A stretch of 6,883 bases of DNA, taken from the NCBI GenBank assembly GCA_018702715.1, contig JABIYQ010000055.1, positions 1 to 6,883 of the forward strand, given 5' to 3'. Shown here in pieces: positions 1-6,682 of the stretch. The notes under the pieces are model-generated. The model was given only the letters and a program-made list of their open reading frames with translations, ran no database searches and was not told the origin of the DNA. This DNA is from Desulfobacula sp. (GTDB lineage Bacteria > Desulfobacterota > Desulfobacteria > Desulfobacterales > Desulfobacteraceae). The number at the start of each line of letters is the position of its first letter. Position 1 is the first letter of the stretch. The position numbers and the translations under genes are program-made.

Positions 1-527
1 AATTCATCCTGATCTTCCCTGGACACATTATATTTTTCTGCAACATTTTCAGCTGTCTCTCCCATAGTGTTTCCACTTAAGGGATCAAAAAGGATCAACT
101 GGTCCTGAAGTTGTCCATGCCCAAGTCGGTAACCCCATCTGGCTTTTTTCAACATAAATGTTGCATTGCTCATACTCTCCATACCGCCTGCAACAATAAT
201 ATCTGCATCACCGGATTTAATAACCTGGGCTGCCAGCGTAACTGCCTTGATACTTCCGGCACAGGCCTTGCTGATGGTAAATTGAGGTTTTTCTACTGGG
301 ATACCTGCTTTTACTGCCACTACACGGGCAGAGTTTATGGGAAGATCTCCTGTCCTGTATCCGGATGCATAGATGACCTCATCAATCTGATCACCGGTCA
401 ACCCTGCTCGCTTAATAACTTCTTTTATGGGGATGGGGCCGAAATCAATATCGCTCAACGGAGCAAGGGAACCACCAAATCCACCAATTGCCGTTCTGCA
501 GGCACTGACTATGACAACTTCTTTCAT
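1..527 (-). CDS. Thiolase (acetyl-CoA acetyltransferase family), N-terminal part, cut by the left window edge
   Basis: Thiolases condense two acyl-CoAs or cleave 3-oxoacyl-CoA with CoA, in the cytoplasm, as the last step of beta-oxidation or the first step of acetoacetyl-CoA synthesis. Translating the minus strand from ATG at 527 gives 175 uninterrupted codons. Residues 1-20 (MKEVVIVSACRTAIGGFGGS) are a typical thiolase start. The nucleophilic cysteine is Cys89 in TISKACAGSIKAV, the same number as in the well-studied Zoogloea enzyme. AGGMESMSNA (113-122) and GETAENVAEKYNVSREDQDE (156-175) are further family signatures. The second half, with the catalytic His and the second Cys, lies outside the window. 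The residues after Cys89 are Ala-Gly-Ser rather than the common Gly-Ser-Gly. The start is supported by AGGAGG at 532-537, four bases upstream. A 194-base gap separates it from sodN, so it probably has its own promoter. The family is certain; the substrate is not, because close paralogues use different acyl-CoAs. Confidence 0.95.
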   Translation of the reverse strand, partial: MKEVVIVSACRTAIGGFGGSLAPLSDIDFGPIPIKEVIKRAGLTGDQIDEVIYASGYRTGDLPINSARVVAVKAGIPVEKPQFTISKACAGSIKAVTLAAQVIKSGDADIIVAGGMESMSNATFMLKKARWGYRLGHGQLQDQLILFDPLSGNTMGETAENVAEKYNVSREDQDE

Positions 528-531
528 TTTT

Positions 532-537
532 CCTCCT
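532..537 (-). promoter_or_regulatory. Ribosome binding site of the thiolase gene
   Basis: The minus strand reads AGGAGG followed by four A and then ATG. It is a perfect Shine-Dalgarno core and fixes the thiolase start at 527, although the spacer is on the short side. Confidence 0.8.
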
Positions 538-588
538 GAAAATATATCATTTAGTATTTTTTCTTCAACATAGCTTTAATATAGCTGT

Positions 589-616
589 ATTATAAATAGT
601 TGAGCGTGTCAACCAA
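589..616 (-). promoter_or_regulatory. Candidate sigma-70-type promoter for the thiolase gene
   Basis: On the minus strand a perfect -10 box TATAAT (589-594) is preceded by a 16-base spacer and TTGGTT (611-616), which matches three of six consensus -35 positions. Transcription would start near 582 and give a leader of roughly 55 bases that includes the strong ribosome binding site. A better -35 hexamer, TTGACA (607-612), is also present but is only 12 bases from TATAAT; at 17 bases it faces only the weak TACAGC. The region is AT-rich, so chance matches are likely. Confidence 0.4.
599..613. promoter_or_regulatory. Operator-like inverted repeat inside the candidate thiolase promoter
   Basis: GTTGA-GCGTG-TCAAC is a perfect 5+5 inverted repeat with a 5-base centre. 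It lies mostly between the proposed -35 and -10 boxes, where a bound dimeric repressor would block RNA polymerase. TetR- or GntR-family regulators commonly control acyl-CoA genes through such sites, but no regulator gene is visible in the window and the site is short. The role is inferred. Confidence 0.35.
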
Positions 617-655
617 AAACATTTACCCATACACCCTTACAAGTTGTCGGTTTTA

Positions 656-677
656 TAGAGATAGGACTATCCCTCTA
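656..677. repeat. Imperfect inverted repeat downstream of sodN
   Basis: TAGAGATA (656-663) pairs with TAT (668-670) and CTCTA (673-677) around a GGAC loop, with two bulged C. It lies 45 to 66 bases past the sodN stop. No T-tract follows it on the minus strand, so it is not a standard intrinsic terminator. It could be a 3' stabilising hairpin or chance. The rest of the 528-721 gap shows only weak short repeats: ACAGA/TCTGT at 681-699 and AAAAG/CTTTT at 704-715. I see no small gene in it. Confidence 0.3.
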
Positions 678-721
678 ATCACAGAAATTTTTAATCTGTC
701 TTTAAAAGGGCTTTTTTATTA

Positions 722-1183
722 TTAGCTCCCAGGATAGTATTCAGCTAATTCTTCTATACTTCTTCTAAGGTCTAAAGCCGTTTTTTCATCGGCATTCTGC
801 TTGGCTTTCATTGCTGCAATAATAACTGCATGGTGTTTTTTCAATCGTTCATCATAATCTTTTTGGCTGGTTTTTACCCGTTGTGTCAAAAAATAGTCAC
901 TGATTGTAAAAATCACATTCTGTGCATGTTTTTCTTTATTCATTATCCAACGAACCAGTTGATTTTGCGACTGTGCATCTGTTTTACCTGACAATTTTAC
1001 AATCAGTTTAGACGCTTTTAAAACAGTTGCACTGTCTTCAAGCATTTGTTCTATTCTTGCATGATCATTATAAATCCCACAAGGCACCTGGCAATGGGCA
1101 AACACTGCGCTGTTCAATACTAACATTAGACCCAAAAAGGCCAATGATGCCATCAACATATTTTTAAAAGATAATTTTTCCAT
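722..1183 (-). CDS. sodN: Exported nickel superoxide dismutase
   Basis: NiSOD converts superoxide to oxygen and hydrogen peroxide at a nickel bound by an N-terminal hook (His1, Cys2, Cys6). The protein has 153 residues. Residues 1-29 form a Sec-type signal peptide: a charged start (MEKLSFKN), a hydrophobic core (about 9-24) and a VFA cleavage motif at 27-29. The next residues, HCQVPCGIY (30-38), are the nickel hook with His, both Cys and the active-site-shielding Tyr9 in place. The usual Asp3 is Gln. ARIE (42-45) supplies the family Glu that hydrogen-bonds near His1, and LVRW and ISDYF lie in the helical bundle. The mature form would have 124 residues, against about 117 in Streptomyces. Cleavage at VFA|H would expose His1 without the dedicated SodX protease, and no sodX is seen here. 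AAGGA at 1191-1195 supports the start. It lies 46 bases after the cyclase gene, probably in one operon. Confidence 0.93.
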   Translation of the reverse strand: MEKLSFKNMLMASLAFLGLMLVLNSAVFAHCQVPCGIYNDHARIEQMLEDSATVLKASKLIVKLSGKTDAQSQNQLVRWIMNKEKHAQNVIFTISDYFLTQRVKTSQKDYDERLKKHHAVIIAAMKAKQNADEKTALDLRRSIEELAEYYPGS

Positions 1184-1229
1184 AACTCGTTCCTTGTTTG
1201 ATTATAAAAATTATGACCTGTCCAATCCC

Positions 1230-2957
1230 CTAGAAAAAAATCACCTTATTCCTACCGCTCTGCTTGGCTTTAAATAGTGCCTGGTCTGCTCTATTGATAA
1301 AATCATCTTTGGTTTCTCTTGCAATGTATTCGGTTACTCCAAAACTGCAAGTCACCTGAGTTTTGATTGAAAAAGAATATTTTTCTATTAATTTTCGAAG
1401 TTTTTCCGCAAAAGGCACAATTGCCATTTTGGCGTTTTCAGGAGCAAGAATGATAAATTCCTCACCACCCCACCTGGCAAGAATATCAGAATCTCGAATG
1501 ATTGACAGGCATAAAAAAGAAAGTTCTATGAGGACGGTATCACCGGAAAGGTGCCCAAAAGTATCGTTTACCTTTTTAAATCTGTCAATATCAAAAACAA
1601 TCAGGGAAAGCGATGTTCCATAGCGTTTTGAGCGTTCCATTTCGTTTTTAAGGCAATGATTAAAATATTCCCTGTTGTACAATGTCGTTAAAGGGTCGGT
1701 TGTTGCTTTGATTTTCAAGGCGGCATTCACACGTACCAATTCATCTTGTTGATCGTTCTGGGTCTTTTTATATCCCTGAAAAATAGAATTAATCCCTTTT
1801 GAAAAAAAGTATCCCATGCAAAGAAAAACAATGCCGATAATTATAATAAAAACCACAAAATAATGAATCGTATTATTAATTTCATTTCTCAAATTCTCCT
1901 GCAGTTGAACCACTTTTTCGTCCAGTGAGTCAAGATAGGCCCCTTTTGCGACAATCCATTCCCATTCAGGATAATATTTAAAATAGGACAGTTTTTTACC
2001 TATCCCTTCAGAGCCTGGCTTTTTATAATGATAGGTAACAAAAGCTTCCCCATTGCCCCGAATACCCTGGATCATTTCCCTTCTAAACATCTTACCTTTT
2101 GCATCTTTATAATTATCGGAAATTTTTTTACCAAGAAGATCCGGACGGTTGGGATTTACCAGCATGGTTGCAAAGTCGTCCCCACCATTAATGTCATGGA
2201 CCTTGTAGATAAAAATGTATTCTGAAAACTTCAACCCATAATCATTTTGATTGAATTGGTAGATAATGGAGTTTTTTATCCTGTCCTTCATATTATCAAG
2301 ATAATCTCCACTGCCAATCACCCAATCATAGGGCTTAAAATATTTGACAAAGGTAATTTTATCAAATCGCTTTTGTTCATTGACACCGGGTTTGTGCCAT
2401 GAATAATTTAAAAAACCTTCGCCTGGGTCTTTGGTGATTGAAAATATTTTATTAAAAAGATCTATCTTGTATTTCTCAGGATTTATATAGATATTTTTGC
2501 CTTCCCAGTCAGTGTTAGAAGGATTAAGAACAGGAACCCCCTTTCCCGACCAGATAAAAAAATAACCTTCCCCGTTATTGAACCTTATTGGACGTAAGGC
2601 TTCACGAATGTAAGACTGTAATTCTTCAGAACTTTTAATGCCTTGGCTATTTTTCAGATAGAGATTGCTCGCAATTGCATGGGCTTCGTATACTCTTTTT
2701 TTAATATCTGCTTTAATGTCTACCTCATTTATCTGGCGCTGGGCATCAATTTTTTGAATTTGTTTATTAACCTCAGACCTGAGCTGGTCTTTCTGGTCGG
2801 TCATATAATTTATTTCCACCCGTTGAAAATCTTTTTGAAACTTGCCGTAGGTATTCTGAATAAAAACAAAACCAAGGGTGGTTGTAAGCAGGACAATAAT
2901 TACGATTGAACTGATAAAACTGATTTTACCTATATTTTCTTCGTTGATAAAAGGCAT
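1230..2957 (-). CDS. Membrane diguanylate cyclase with double Cache-like sensor region and GGDEF domain
   Basis: It probably makes cyclic di-GMP from two GTP in response to a ligand sensed outside the membrane. The protein has 575 residues. One membrane helix spans about 11-33. The periplasmic part (about 35-362) begins with a charged helical stretch and carries two related Cache-type modules. The first holds GEGYFFIW (129-136), NPSNTDWEGKNIY (145-157) and YDWVIGSGDYLD (210-221). The second holds LVNPNRPDLLGKKISD (266-281) and WEWIVAKGAYLDSLDE (332-347). This resembles the dCache_2 family. A second helix (about 364-386) and a short linker lead to the GGDEF domain: DPLTTLYNR (421-429), FDIDRFKKVNDTFGH (455-469) and active-site GGEEF (497-501). 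An intact product-inhibition site RDSD (488-491) lies five residues before GGEEF. All catalytic residues are present, so the domain should be active. There is no EAL or HD-GYP domain. The ligand cannot be read from the sequence. Confidence 0.93.
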   Translation of the reverse strand: MPFINEENIGKISFISSIVIIVLLTTTLGFVFIQNTYGKFQKDFQRVEINYMTDQKDQLRSEVNKQIQKIDAQRQINEVDIKADIKKRVYEAHAIASNLYLKNSQGIKSSEELQSYIREALRPIRFNNGEGYFFIWSGKGVPVLNPSNTDWEGKNIYINPEKYKIDLFNKIFSITKDPGEGFLNYSWHKPGVNEQKRFDKITFVKYFKPYDWVIGSGDYLDNMKDRIKNSIIYQFNQNDYGLKFSEYIFIYKVHDINGGDDFATMLVNPNRPDLLGKKISDNYKDAKGKMFRREMIQGIRGNGEAFVTYHYKKPGSEGIGKKLSYFKYYPEWEWIVAKGAYLDSLDEKVVQLQENLRNEINNTIHYFVVFIIIIGIVFLCMGYFFSKGINSIFQGYKKTQNDQQDELVRVNAALKIKATTDPLTTLYNREYFNHCLKNEMERSKRYGTSLSLIVFDIDRFKKVNDTFGHLSGDTVLIELSFLCLSIIRDSDILARWGGEEFIILAPENAKMAIVPFAEKLRKLIEKYSFSIKTQVTCSFGVTEYIARETKDDFINRADQALFKAKQSGRNKVIFF

Positions 2958-2965
2958 TGAATAGT

Positions 2966-2983
2966 AAAAAAACCCCTTTTTTT
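2966..2983. repeat. Perfect A7-C4-T7 inverted repeat just upstream of the diguanylate cyclase start
   Basis: The plus strand reads seven A, four C and seven T. In the minus-strand mRNA this is a 7-bp A-U hairpin whose loop is GGGG. The start codon at 2957 has no purine-rich site at normal distance; the only Shine-Dalgarno-like bases (GGGG) sit 15 bases upstream in this loop. The hairpin could influence translation of the cyclase, but A-U-only stems are weak and runs of A and T are common in this DNA. Confidence 0.35.
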
Positions 2984-3014
2984 GCCATCAGGACTAAGAC
3001 CTAAATCATTAAAT

Positions 3015-3042
3015 TTTTTAAAAAACATAGAAGAATTGCCAA
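3015..3042 (-). promoter_or_regulatory. Weak candidate promoter for the cyclase-sodN pair
   Basis: On the minus strand TTGGCA (3037-3042, five of six consensus positions) is followed after 16 bases by TAAAAA (3015-3020, four of six). Transcription would start about 50 bases before the cyclase ATG. The 108-base gap between ftcD and the cyclase is very AT-rich, which makes chance matches likely. No terminator for ftcD is evident in it. Confidence 0.25.
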
Positions 3043-3065
3043 ACAAAAGCAAGAAAGAAAAAATA

Positions 3066-4688
3066 TTATGGTTTCCTGCTTTCCAAAACTCTCAGCACTT
3101 TTTTGCACTGATTTTCTGCTCTGTTTTTAATATCTTTTGCTAACTTTGTAGTCTCTTTTTTGAATTTTTCATCTGTGATGTCTTCCAGATTAATAAGGAC
3201 ATTTTTATATGCCCCCCAGATTCCTGTTTCCATTGCTTTTGCACCCACTTCAACATCTGATTTTGATGCGATATTCCCATATTGGGCAATTCCCAGCATG
3301 GCATCCCATGCAAGATCTGCAAGCTTCATAGTGGTTAAAGGTACATCAATGGCTTTTTTCAAACCCTGCTGCAATCTTTCCTGTTTTATTTTTTTTTCTT
3401 CTTTTGTGCCAGAAGGCAGACGCAGTGCTTCTACATAATCTTTAAAAGCATTTGTATCCGCATCAATCATGGGTATCAATGCTTTGGCAGCGTTGTGCAA
3501 AGGCTGCGCAATCTTACGCATTTTTGCGTCCAGGTCTTCAAATTTTCGAACACCCAGGGTCAATTTTGCCACCATTGAGCCAAGCCCGGCACCCATGGCT
3601 GCAATGGCTGCAGAGGCAGACCCGCCACCTGGGGCTGAACTTCTTGAAGCCACTTCTTCAATAAATTGTCTAACAGTCAGGCCAGCCAGTGGTTCATTTT
3701 TTTTCTGGGCAATAATATACTCAATAATTTTTTCTTCCGGGTTAAACAAGGCAACTGAATTCAGGCCAAGACGTTCAATGGCAAGCCTGACTTTCTGGTC
3801 CTCGTCCAGTATAAAAAGATTCTCTTTTTCAATGTAATAATCAGCCGCCATGAGAATTGCTTCTAAAGGCACCACTCCGACAATTTCAGATCCTGTAACA
3901 GCTACATTCAGATCTTTTGCATCCTTTTTGACTTCTTCAAACAAAATATGGGGAGGGGTGACATGATAATTGTCCAAGTTGACCGTGACCTGGGCAAGGT
4001 TGTAATCTTCCACATACCACCCCATGCCTTTAACCTCTTTTAGTCGACCGGGTTCATCTACTCCGCGACCTGCCTCTCTGAGATTTAAGGCAATTCGGTG
4101 GGCCTGGTTTGGTGTGGATAAAAGATTTACATTATAAGCAATCAGAAAAAATCTGGCCCCCGTTACAGTTGCCCCCCACTCTGGGATAAATTCGGCAGGT
4201 CCGAAATCCGGTTTCCACTCTCTGGTTATAATCCTGTCTTTTATTGCCTCATACTGGCCTTCCCTGATCTGGGGAAGTTTTTTCCGGTATTCCAAGGTGG
4301 CGGATTCTTCATAGAGATAAATGGGTATCCCCAGTTCCTCGGCAGCTCTCCTGCCGAAGTCTCTTGAGATTTCAACACATTCTTCCATTGTCACATTGGC
4401 CACTGGAATAAAAGGACAGACATCCATGGCGCCCATGCGATGATGTCCACCTTTATGAACTCTCATATCGATTTTTTTTCTTGCTACCCTGGCTGAGTTC
4501 AGAGCACCTTCAATAACCGCCTCAGGAGATCCCACAAATGTATAAACTGTTCTATTGGTTGATTTTCCCGGATCAACATCCAAAAGGCGACAGCCTTTTG
4601 TCTGCCTAATGGCATCTGCAATGGCGTCTATGGTTTCCTTATTCCGGCCATCACTAAAGTTAGGTACGCACTCGACAATTTTTTTCAT
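3066..4688 (-). CDS. ftcD: Bifunctional glutamate formimidoyltransferase / formimidoyltetrahydrofolate cyclodeaminase
   Basis: The enzyme moves the formimino group of formiminoglutamate (from histidine breakdown) to tetrahydrofolate, then deaminates it to 5,10-methenyl-tetrahydrofolate, feeding the one-carbon pool. The 540 residues match the mammalian fused enzyme (541). The transferase part (about 1-326) starts with KIVECVPNFSDGRN, and VHKGGHHRMGAMDVCPFIPV (77-96) holds the catalytic His82, the same number as in the pig enzyme. A short linker leads to the cyclodeaminase part (about 335-540) with SRSSAPGGGSASA (348-360) and Asp411 in IDADTNAF, corresponding to the proposed catalytic Asp412. 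Both activities should be intact. AGAGG at 4701-4705 lies about 12 bases before the start. No other histidine-utilisation gene is visible, and it stands 154 bases after the acyl-CoA dehydrogenase. A formiminoglycine-type substrate, as in purine fermenters, cannot be excluded. Confidence 0.96.
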   Translation of the reverse strand: MKKIVECVPNFSDGRNKETIDAIADAIRQTKGCRLLDVDPGKSTNRTVYTFVGSPEAVIEGALNSARVARKKIDMRVHKGGHHRMGAMDVCPFIPVANVTMEECVEISRDFGRRAAEELGIPIYLYEESATLEYRKKLPQIREGQYEAIKDRIITREWKPDFGPAEFIPEWGATVTGARFFLIAYNVNLLSTPNQAHRIALNLREAGRGVDEPGRLKEVKGMGWYVEDYNLAQVTVNLDNYHVTPPHILFEEVKKDAKDLNVAVTGSEIVGVVPLEAILMAADYYIEKENLFILDEDQKVRLAIERLGLNSVALFNPEEKIIEYIIAQKKNEPLAGLTVRQFIEEVASRSSAPGGGSASAAIAAMGAGLGSMVAKLTLGVRKFEDLDAKMRKIAQPLHNAAKALIPMIDADTNAFKDYVEALRLPSGTKEEKKIKQERLQQGLKKAIDVPLTTMKLADLAWDAMLGIAQYGNIASKSDVEVGAKAMETGIWGAYKNVLINLEDITDEKFKKETTKLAKDIKNRAENQCKKVLRVLESRKP

Positions 4689-4763
4689 ATCAATTTATTT
4701 CCTCTATACATGGTTCACAAAATTTATAATTATCTTGCTTTACCATAAAATTTCCAGCTTGTA

Positions 4764-4775
4764 TATACATGTATA
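4764..4775. repeat. Perfect 12-bp palindrome upstream of ftcD
   Basis: TATACATGTATA is a perfect 12-bp palindrome, 76 bases upstream of the ftcD start. Its first eight bases, TATACATG, recur at 4705-4712 beside the ftcD ribosome binding site, 59 bases away. Such a pair could be an operator with a half site, but the sequence is AT-rich and of low complexity. No convincing promoter could be aligned with it. Confidence 0.25.
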
Positions 4776-4783
4776 ATATAGGA

Positions 4784-4817
4784 CTGCTGATCCTGTTGTG
4801 GTCTGCCAAAGCAGCAG
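4784..4817. repeat. Inverted repeat downstream of the acyl-CoA dehydrogenase
   Basis: CTGCTG (4784-4789) can pair with CAGCAG (4812-4817) across 22 bases. Alternatively CTGC (4803-4806) pairs with GCAG (4811-4814) around CAAA. A smaller repeat, GTTTA-CC-TAAAC, lies at 4821-4832, closer to the stop codon. None is followed by a T-run on the minus strand, so an intrinsic terminator is not demonstrated. The structures may be 3' hairpins of the acyl-CoA dehydrogenase mRNA. Confidence 0.3.
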
Positions 4818-4842
4818 CCAGTTTACCTAAACGATTTTCTAC

Positions 4843-6654
4843 TTATCCAAATGCCTGGTCTTCCATGATCAATGCTGCATCACACAAACCCTGAACCGCT
4901 TTCATTTTTCCAAAAGTTACGGGCAGGACGGTTTCTATATAGAATCTGGCCGTGGTGATAATGCCTTCATAGAAGATACGATCTTTTTGTTTTGGATTTT
5001 TTTCAAGTGCTGTTGTGGCTGTCAGCGCCCGCCACAGGTGCATCCATCCGATAGTAACATCTCCGGTAACGTCGAGAAAGGGGTGGGCATTGGCAAAGGC
5101 TGTAGCATATTTTTCCGACATTGCGGCCTGGCCGATGATCATGGCTGTTGCCCCGAGACTTTCGACCTGCTTTGAAAGGGCATGGGCAAGCAGGGCTAAA
5201 GATTCTTTTTCTTTTGCTGCAGCAATGACCTTATTGATTTCATTTAGAAAATTCATAAAGACGGCCCCTTTTTCCATGCCAAGTTTTCTCCCCAGAAAGT
5301 CCATGGCCTGAATACCGTTGGTGCCCTCATAGATAGAGGCGATTTTTACATCCCGAGCTAGCTGTTCCACAGGAAATTCGCTGGTAAATCCATAGCCGCC
5401 GTATACCTGGATGGCTTCTACGCAGACATCAAATCCTTTTTCCGAGCAATAGGCTTTTACTACGGGGGTGAGCAAATCAATCATATCCCCGGCCAGTTTC
5501 CTATCTGCTTTTGTCGTTGAAGTTTTTTTTCTATCAAAACAGGCGCTTACATAAAAGACAAGACTTCTCATCCCATCCACATGGGCTTTCATCCAGGTTA
5601 GCATCCGACGTACATCCGGGTGTTTAATGATGGGGATGGATTTTGCATTCGGATCTTTAAAACCGGCAAGATCTTTTCCCTGAATTCTCTGTCTGGCATA
5701 ATCCAGTGCATAAAGGTAGGCCAAAGAGGCGGCTGAACTGCCCTGAAAACCAACACTAAGACGGGCCTCATTCATCATATGAAACATAATCTGCAGGCCT
5801 TTGTTTTCCCGGCCCAGTAAAACCCCTTTGCATTTTCCATTGGCGCCAAAGGACAGGGAGCAGGTGGCAGATCCGTGCATACCCATTTTTTTCTCAATTC
5901 CAACGCACTGGACGTCATTTAATTCACCAATGGTCTTGTCTTTATTGACTCGGAATTTTGGGACAATAAAGATGGAGATTCCGGCGCTCCCCTCGGGCGC
6001 ACCTTCAATCCTGGCCAGTACCGGGTGGATAATGTTTTCAGCAAGATCATGATCTCCGGCTGTGATAAAGATCTTGTTTCCGGTGATGTTATAAGTTCCG
6101 TCAGCATTCTTTTTAGCTGTGGTGGTCAGTGCGCCTACATCTGATCCTGCTTCGGGTTCAGTCAATACCATGGTACCGGACCACTTGGCAGTATAAAGAT
6201 TTTCAAGGAACAGTTCTTTTAGCAGATCCGTCCCGAAAAGTTCTATCATTTTCCCTGTTCCATGGCCCATATGGGTATATCCACTCAAGGAATAATTAGC
6301 ACCCACCACATACTCGCCAAGAGCTACTGAAACTAAATGCGGCAGCCCCTGTCCACCCCATTCAGGATCTTCCATGGTGGAAGTAAGTTCTGCATCACGC
6401 ACCGCTTTTCTTGCCCTGTGTAATGATTGGGGTACCGTGACCTGACCCTTTTCAAATCGGACCCCGTCTTTATCACTTTGGGCAAGGGTGGGCAGTATCT
6501 CTTTAATAGATAGTTTTCTGGCTTCAGAAATGATCATATCAACCATTTTTTTTGACAAACCTTTAAATTTTTCATGCTTGAACAATTGTGCTGCATCTAA
6601 AAGTTCATACAAAATAAAATCAATTTCTTTTCTATCAGCTATAAGTTGAGCCAT
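4843..6654 (-). CDS. Acyl-CoA dehydrogenase, long (about 600 residue) type with extra C-terminal domain
   Basis: This FAD enzyme oxidises an acyl-CoA to the trans-2-enoyl-CoA and passes electrons to electron-transfer flavoprotein. From ATG at 6654 it has 603 residues. MAQLIADRKEIDFILYELLD is a typical N-terminus of the long subfamily that includes DmdC-like enzymes. Then come an N-terminal helical domain, the middle-domain motif LTEPEAGSDVG (164-174), the flavin-contacting KIFITAGDHD (194-203), and the C-terminal helical motif YGGYGFTSEFPVEQLARD (418-435) followed by IYEGTNGIQAMD (441-452). Glu443 there is the likely catalytic base. Residues from about 470 form the additional C-terminal domain. 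A longer frame opens at 6744, but those 30 residues lie over an SDR remnant in another frame and have no family match I recognise. AAAGGAA at 6663-6669 fits the 6654 start. It follows the SDR remnant by 28 bases. The substrate chain is undetermined. Confidence 0.95.
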   Translation of the reverse strand: MAQLIADRKEIDFILYELLDAAQLFKHEKFKGLSKKMVDMIISEARKLSIKEILPTLAQSDKDGVRFEKGQVTVPQSLHRARKAVRDAELTSTMEDPEWGGQGLPHLVSVALGEYVVGANYSLSGYTHMGHGTGKMIELFGTDLLKELFLENLYTAKWSGTMVLTEPEAGSDVGALTTTAKKNADGTYNITGNKIFITAGDHDLAENIIHPVLARIEGAPEGSAGISIFIVPKFRVNKDKTIGELNDVQCVGIEKKMGMHGSATCSLSFGANGKCKGVLLGRENKGLQIMFHMMNEARLSVGFQGSSAASLAYLYALDYARQRIQGKDLAGFKDPNAKSIPIIKHPDVRRMLTWMKAHVDGMRSLVFYVSACFDRKKTSTTKADRKLAGDMIDLLTPVVKAYCSEKGFDVCVEAIQVYGGYGFTSEFPVEQLARDVKIASIYEGTNGIQAMDFLGRKLGMEKGAVFMNFLNEINKVIAAAKEKESLALLAHALSKQVESLGATAMIIGQAAMSEKYATAFANAHPFLDVTGDVTIGWMHLWRALTATTALEKNPKQKDRIFYEGIITTARFYIETVLPVTFGKMKAVQGLCDAALIMEDQAFG

Positions 6655-6662
6655 TTTTTTTA

Positions 6663-6669
6663 TTCCTTT
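6663..6669 (-). promoter_or_regulatory. Ribosome binding site that decides the acyl-CoA dehydrogenase start
   Basis: The minus strand reads AAAGGAA, with 9 bases between AGGA (6664-6667) and the ATG at 6654. This supports the shorter, family-conserved start over the upstream ATG at 6744, which lies inside the SDR remnant. Confidence 0.7.
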
Positions 6670-6682
6670 ATTAAAATTATAG

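Noticed and set aside
111..539. Plus-strand open frame of 142 codons
   Set aside because: It lies antisense over the thiolase, whose minus-strand translation is a clear family member. The plus-strand product is Cys/Asn-rich and resembles no protein I recognise.
704..717. AAAAGGGCTTTTTT as an intrinsic terminator
   Set aside because: The stem is nearly all A-T with a two-base loop. The T-run follows only on the plus strand, which carries no gene here.
1201..1206. TATAAT as a promoter for sodN alone
   Set aside because: A start from this box would leave a leader of about ten bases and cut into the ribosome binding site at 1191-1195. No -35 box is suitably placed.
3014..3025. TTTTTTAAAAAA palindrome as a terminator of ftcD
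   Set aside because: It contains only A and T and has no loop, so it cannot form a stable terminator stem.
3469..3837. Plus-strand open frame of 122 codons within ftcD
   Set aside because: Antisense shadow of the cyclodeaminase domain, whose sequence is conserved; it has no recognisable motif.
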